Source of the DNA: DASUMF01 sp040510575
GTDB lineage: Bacteria > Actinomycetota > Acidimicrobiia > IMCC26256 > DASPTH01
Assembly (NCBI GenBank): GCA_040510575.1
Contig: JBEVIU010000060.1
Coordinates: 1 to 7,439 of the forward strand
Direction: 5' to 3'
Length of the DNA: 7,439 nucleotides
Shown piece by piece: positions 5,010-7,439 of the stretch (positions are counted from its first letter, which is position 1; each line of letters begins with the position of its first letter). The notes beneath the pieces were generated by a model that did no database searches, was not told the DNA's origin, and worked only from the letters and a program-made list of their open reading frames with translations. The position numbers and the translations under genes are program-made.

Positions 5010-5998
5010 GCGCCACCGGCGTCCGCCAACCGCGCGTTGGCGCGGCGCGTGAGCTGCACGACCACCATGATCGCGAGCACGACCGCGATCACGGAGATGG
5101 CCAGCGCAACTGCCGCGACGGTGTCGGCGGTGACGACTGAGTCGAGGGTGCGCGAGCCGAACCGCTCGATGTCGTCGTCGCTCGACGCCGAGAAGCGCCC
5201 CATGTTGCCGATGAGGAGCGCGGCCCACCAGATGCCGAGGAGCCACGAGCCCCGTCGGTCTCGCCAGTCGCTCCCTGGTGCGGTGCCGGGGGTCGTGGCC
5301 CGCCAGAAGTCTTGGAAGATGAGGAGCGGGATCACGAAGTTGGCGAGCGGGATGAACCACGCGCCGATGCTCCAGCCCGGCGCGAACCGTTCGCGGTCGC
5401 GGCCGAGGAACTCGATGTTCTTGGCCACCCGGAACTGCCAGATGATGAACACCACTGCGGTCGCGATGAAGAGCAGCAGCCAGATGGCCACTGCTCCCGA
5501 CACCGCGTCGTCGGCGTCGAGGACGTCCTGCGCGGTCGCGAACTGTGGCCTGTCCTGGAAGGTGTGCACGGCGGAGATGCGATTGACGAGGGTGGCGATG
5601 CTCGCCAGCGCCGCCACTCCCACACAGGCCAGCAACGCGACGATCGCGGTCCTGAGCCCGTCGAGCGGGTGCCAGTAAAGCGGCCGGCCGAGACGGAGCC
5701 CGTCCGCCGCGGGGTAGTACGCAATGCCCGCTTCGGGTGGTGGCGGTGGTGGCGCCGCGACCACGGGCACGAGCAGCCCGTCGGCGTTGACGGGCAGGGG
5801 GTTGACGACGGGCGCGGGGTTGACCACGACCTCGACCGCCGGCCGCGGAGTCGTCGGCACGCCGCGGTCGATCGGATCGACGCTCACCGCGCCACGGTCC
5901 GACACGTGATCGGTCCAGCGGGAGCCGTCCCAGTAGCGGTACTCGTGCCCGCCCGACGGGTCGGCCGCCCAGTGCGCGGGCGGCAAGGGGTTCGTCAT
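5000..5998 (-). CDS. DUF2510/DUF4328 membrane protein
   Basis: This 332-residue protein has an N-terminal DUF2510 motif (HWAADPSGGHEYRYWDGSRW, residues 9-28), a small tryptophan-rich module common on actinobacterial membrane proteins. A proline/valine-rich linker follows (about 50-90, including six consecutive prolines). The rest is a DUF4328-type membrane domain: likely helices at 116-137, 169-189, 211-229, 250-265 and 290-315. The phrases WQFRVAKNIEFLGR, PGWSIGAWFIPLANFVIPLLI and IFQDFWRATTPG are typical of that family. The function is unknown; both termini may face the cytoplasm. ATG 5998 is chosen because DUF2510 begins close after it; the frame continues upstream with non-homologous-looking residues. 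There is no Shine-Dalgarno sequence, and a promoter-like pair sits directly upstream. The 3' end overlaps the convergent flavoprotein gene by 10 bases. Confidence 0.92.
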   Translation of the reverse strand: MTNPLPPAHWAADPSGGHEYRYWDGSRWTDHVSDRGAVSVDPIDRGVPTTPRPAVEVVVNPAPVVNPLPVNADGLLVPVVAAPPPPPPEAGIAYYPAADGLRLGRPLYWHPLDGLRTAIVALLACVGVAALASIATLVNRISAVHTFQDRPQFATAQDVLDADDAVSGAVAIWLLLFIATAVVFIIWQFRVAKNIEFLGRDRERFAPGWSIGAWFIPLANFVIPLLIFQDFWRATTPGTAPGSDWRDRRGSWLLGIWWAALLIGNMGRFSASSDDDIERFGSRTLDSVVTADTVAAVALAISVIAVVLAIMVVVQLTRRANARLADAGGAQR

Positions 5999-6004
5999 GC
6001 GGTG

Positions 6005-6033
6005 ACTCTGACCGATCGGGTGCCGCAGGTCCA
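6005..6033 (-). promoter_or_regulatory. Candidate promoter of the DUF4328 gene, leaderless
   Basis: On the minus strand TGGACC (6033-6028), a 17-base spacer, then CAGAGT (6010-6005), followed six bases later by ATG 5998. The transcription start would coincide with the start codon. The hexamer placement is the same as before the flavoprotein gene, and no ribosome site is present. The hexamers are only partial matches to consensus. Confidence 0.35.
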
Positions 6034-6081
6034 CTACCAAACGGACAGATGTTCCTGTCGTCGGTCGCACGGCGTCGGCGA

Positions 6082-6097
6082 CGGGGTGGTCACCCCG
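6082..6097. promoter_or_regulatory. 16-bp palindrome in the divergent promoter region
   Basis: CGGGGTG-GT-CACCCCG is symmetrical on both arms (7 bp each) around two bases. It lies 31 bases before the nuclease lipoprotein ATG and 84 before the DUF4328 ATG, inside the 129-base divergent gap, a usual place for a repressor site. GACAG (6044-6048) and CTGTC (6055-6059) form a second, shorter dyad nearby. No regulator is encoded next to it, so the operator role is only a suggestion. Confidence 0.3.
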
Positions 6098-6127
6098 CAT
6101 GCCGGCCGTCGAGCACACTCGTCGGTC

Positions 6128-6910
6128 ATGTCACTCCTCGGCGCCCGTCGACGCGCGCTCGTCGCGCTGCTCGTCGTCGTGTGCTGGGGCATCTCCTCGT
6201 GCGACACGAACGCGTCTGACGCGTCGAGTGGCGCGAAGGCGGGCGCGTCACCCAGCTCGACGGCCGGGACCACGGCTGACGTTCCCGACGGCGTCGACGC
6301 CACGGTCACGTCCGTCACCGATGGCGACACGATCCGCGTGCGGCTCGCGTCGGGCGCCGACGAGCGCGTGCGCCTCACCGGCATCGACACCCCCGAGACG
6401 AAAGATCCGCGCACCGTCGTCGAGTGCTTCGGGAAGGAGGCGAGCGCGCAGACCGCGGCCCTCCTGCCCGCGGGCACCAAGGTGCGGCTCGAAGCCGACG
6501 TCGAGCCGCGCGATCGCTACGGCCGCATGCTCGCGTACGTGTGGCGGGTCAGTGACGGTCTGCATGTGAACGCCGCGCTCGTGGCCGACGGCTGGGCCGC
6601 GCCGTACCGCTATCCGCCCAACGTGAAGTACGCCGACGAGTTCAGCGAACTGGGCGCGCAGGCACGCGAGCACGGACTCGGTCTGTGGGCCGCGTGCGGC
6701 GGCACCGACACGCCCGCGGGTGCAGCCGGCGCAGCAACCACGCCTGACACCGGCACACCGGGCGCGTGCGATCCGAACTACGCCGGCGCGTGCGTCCCGG
6801 TGTCGAGCAGCGACCTCGACTGCGCCGACGTCGGTGTCCGCAACTTCCAGGTCGTCGGCGACGATCCCCACGACTTCGACGGCGACCACAACCGCACCGC
6901 CTGCGAGTGA
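6128..6910 (+). CDS. Secreted thermonuclease-like lipoprotein with excalibur C-terminus
   Basis: This 260-residue protein is exported and probably lipid-anchored on the outer face of the membrane. The N-terminus has basic residues (GARRRA), a hydrophobic core (LVALLVVVCWG) and a lipobox ISSC with Cys25, followed by a Ser/Thr/Ala linker to about 50. Residues 56-190 are a staphylococcal nuclease (SNase) domain, which cuts DNA and RNA using calcium: DGDT with Asp67 (equivalent to Asp21 of SNase), RLTGIDTPE with Arg82, Asp87 and Glu90 (Arg35, Asp40, Glu43), and DRYGR with Arg133 (Arg87). All key residues are present, so it should be active. A linker leads to an excalibur-type calcium-binding module (214-260; Cys214, Cys222, Cys232, Cys259; VVGDDPHDFDGDHNRTACE). 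ATG 6128 is chosen because the signal peptide begins there; no Shine-Dalgarno sequence is present. Likely roles are nutrient scavenging from extracellular DNA or defence against it. Confidence 0.93.
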   Translation: MSLLGARRRALVALLVVVCWGISSCDTNASDASSGAKAGASPSSTAGTTADVPDGVDATVTSVTDGDTIRVRLASGADERVRLTGIDTPETKDPRTVVECFGKEASAQTAALLPAGTKVRLEADVEPRDRYGRMLAYVWRVSDGLHVNAALVADGWAAPYRYPPNVKYADEFSELGAQAREHGLGLWAACGGTDTPAGAAGAATTPDTGTPGACDPNYAGACVPVSSSDLDCADVGVRNFQVVGDDPHDFDGDHNRTACE

Positions 6911-6915
6911 CCGCG

Positions 6916-6952
6916 CGCGTCACCATTCACGATCGACCCTGTCGGTGACGCG
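6916..6952. terminator. Perfect 9-bp hairpin between convergent genes, bidirectional terminator
   Basis: CGCGTCACC (6916-6924) pairs exactly with GGTGACGCG (6944-6952) around a 19-base loop; a G-T and a C-G pair extend the stem outward. It fills the 45-base gap between the nuclease stop (6910) and the minus-strand stop at 6956, so it is well placed to end both transcripts. No T run. Confidence 0.65.
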
Positions 6953-6955
6953 TGG

Positions 6956-7439
6956 CTACTGAGGAAGCAGCTGCCGCAGAGCATCGACGGACTTCGCTTC
7001 GCTGATGCCCAGGCCTTCGAACTCGTCTGCCCACACGAGTCCGTGCAGTGCCCCATCATCGGTGACGATCGCACTGGAGCCGTTGCCGATCTCCCATGCC
7101 ACGCCGTCGCGGTTGCGAACGATCGACACGTAGCGCAGCCCTTTCGGAACCGATTCGGCGAGCTTCGCCACGAACGCAACGGAACGATCGCGGTCGACGT
7201 TTCCGTTGCCGATCACCAGGCGGAGCCGCACTTCCCCGAGCTGCCGTGGGGCGCCCGGGCTGTGCACGCTCGTGGCGGTGGCATTCGAGAGCACCATCTC
7301 GGCGGTCACTCCGTACGCGGGCGGTACACAGTCAGTCTCTCCGCCCTCGCACTCGAGGACGGGTGTGAGTCGTTCGTCGGGTCCCTGGATGATGCGCTCC
7401 AAGCGTCCATCGACGAGGTCGTCGCCGTGCAGGAGTCGC
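6956..7439 (-). CDS. Unrecognised protein, C-terminal part only (5' end beyond window)
   Basis: The minus-strand frame is open from the right edge to TAG at 6956-6958, giving 160 visible residues. A TTG at 7402 could be read as a start, but the 12 residues before it (RLLHGDDLVDGR) read on naturally into LERIIQGPDERLTPVLECEG, so the gene almost certainly begins outside. I do not recognise the family. The visible part has two cysteines close together (ECEGGETDC), a central beta-rich region (LGEVRLRLVIGNGNVD; LRYVSIVRNRDGVAWEIGNG; SAIVTDDGALHGLVWADEFE) and a final short helix (EAKSVDALRQLLP). Codon third positions are less extreme than in neighbours. There is no membrane segment in the visible part. 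It may be secreted or a domain of a larger protein; this cannot be judged without the N-terminus. Confidence 0.75.
   Translation of the reverse strand, partial: RLLHGDDLVDGRLERIIQGPDERLTPVLECEGGETDCVPPAYGVTAEMVLSNATATSVHSPGAPRQLGEVRLRLVIGNGNVDRDRSVAFVAKLAESVPKGLRYVSIVRNRDGVAWEIGNGSSAIVTDDGALHGLVWADEFEGLGISEAKSVDALRQLLPQ

Noticed and set aside
5312..6127. Long + strand frame running into the nuclease lipoprotein
   Set aside because: It is antisense to the DUF4328 gene; the signal peptide at 6128 marks the true start of the + strand gene.

Overview
The window comes from a high-GC bacterium, most likely an actinobacterium. Third codon positions are almost all G or C. The protein families also fit: a DUF2510 plus DUF4328 membrane protein, a thermonuclease-like lipoprotein with an excalibur tail, and a DUF1622 protein. 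Several genes lack a Shine-Dalgarno sequence and have a -10-like hexamer directly before the start codon, as in actinobacterial leaderless genes. Ilumatobacter/Acidimicrobiia-type organisms are my best guess, but this is inference from style and not from a marker gene. No tRNA, rRNA, CRISPR array, insertion sequence or phage gene was seen.

Layout, left to right. (1) The end of a conserved actinobacterial protein of unknown function on the + strand (1-425) faces, across a strong hairpin (448-498), a minus-strand gene for a 410-residue helical protein carrying a PD-(D/E)XK nuclease-like motif (508-1740). Its leader holds a possible 29-codon upstream reading frame. (2) A short minus-strand pair encodes a DUF1622 membrane protein (2312-2677) and a small unknown acidic protein (1987-2196). 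An inverted repeat lies just before the small gene. (3) Diverging from DUF1622 is a + strand cluster: a COQ4-like protein with an extra helical N-terminal domain (2789-3859), a tightly coupled ABM-like small protein (3859-4194), and, 68 bases on with its own promoter-like sequence, a flavodoxin-fold FMN-dependent oxidoreductase (4263-5009). (4) A minus-strand DUF2510/DUF4328 membrane protein (5000-5998) overlaps the oxidoreductase tail to tail by 10 bases. It diverges from a + strand secreted nuclease lipoprotein (6128-6910). (5) A perfect 9-bp hairpin separates that gene from the C-terminal part of an unrecognised minus-strand protein that runs off the right edge (6956-7439).

The most interesting part is the COQ4-like / ABM-like / flavoprotein cluster. 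COQ4 belongs to ubiquinone synthesis, yet actinobacteria normally use menaquinone. The three protein types together suggest chemistry on a quinone or another lipophilic aromatic compound. This is a hypothesis from motifs and gene order. The rest of the window looks like ordinary chromosomal housekeeping and accessory genes.
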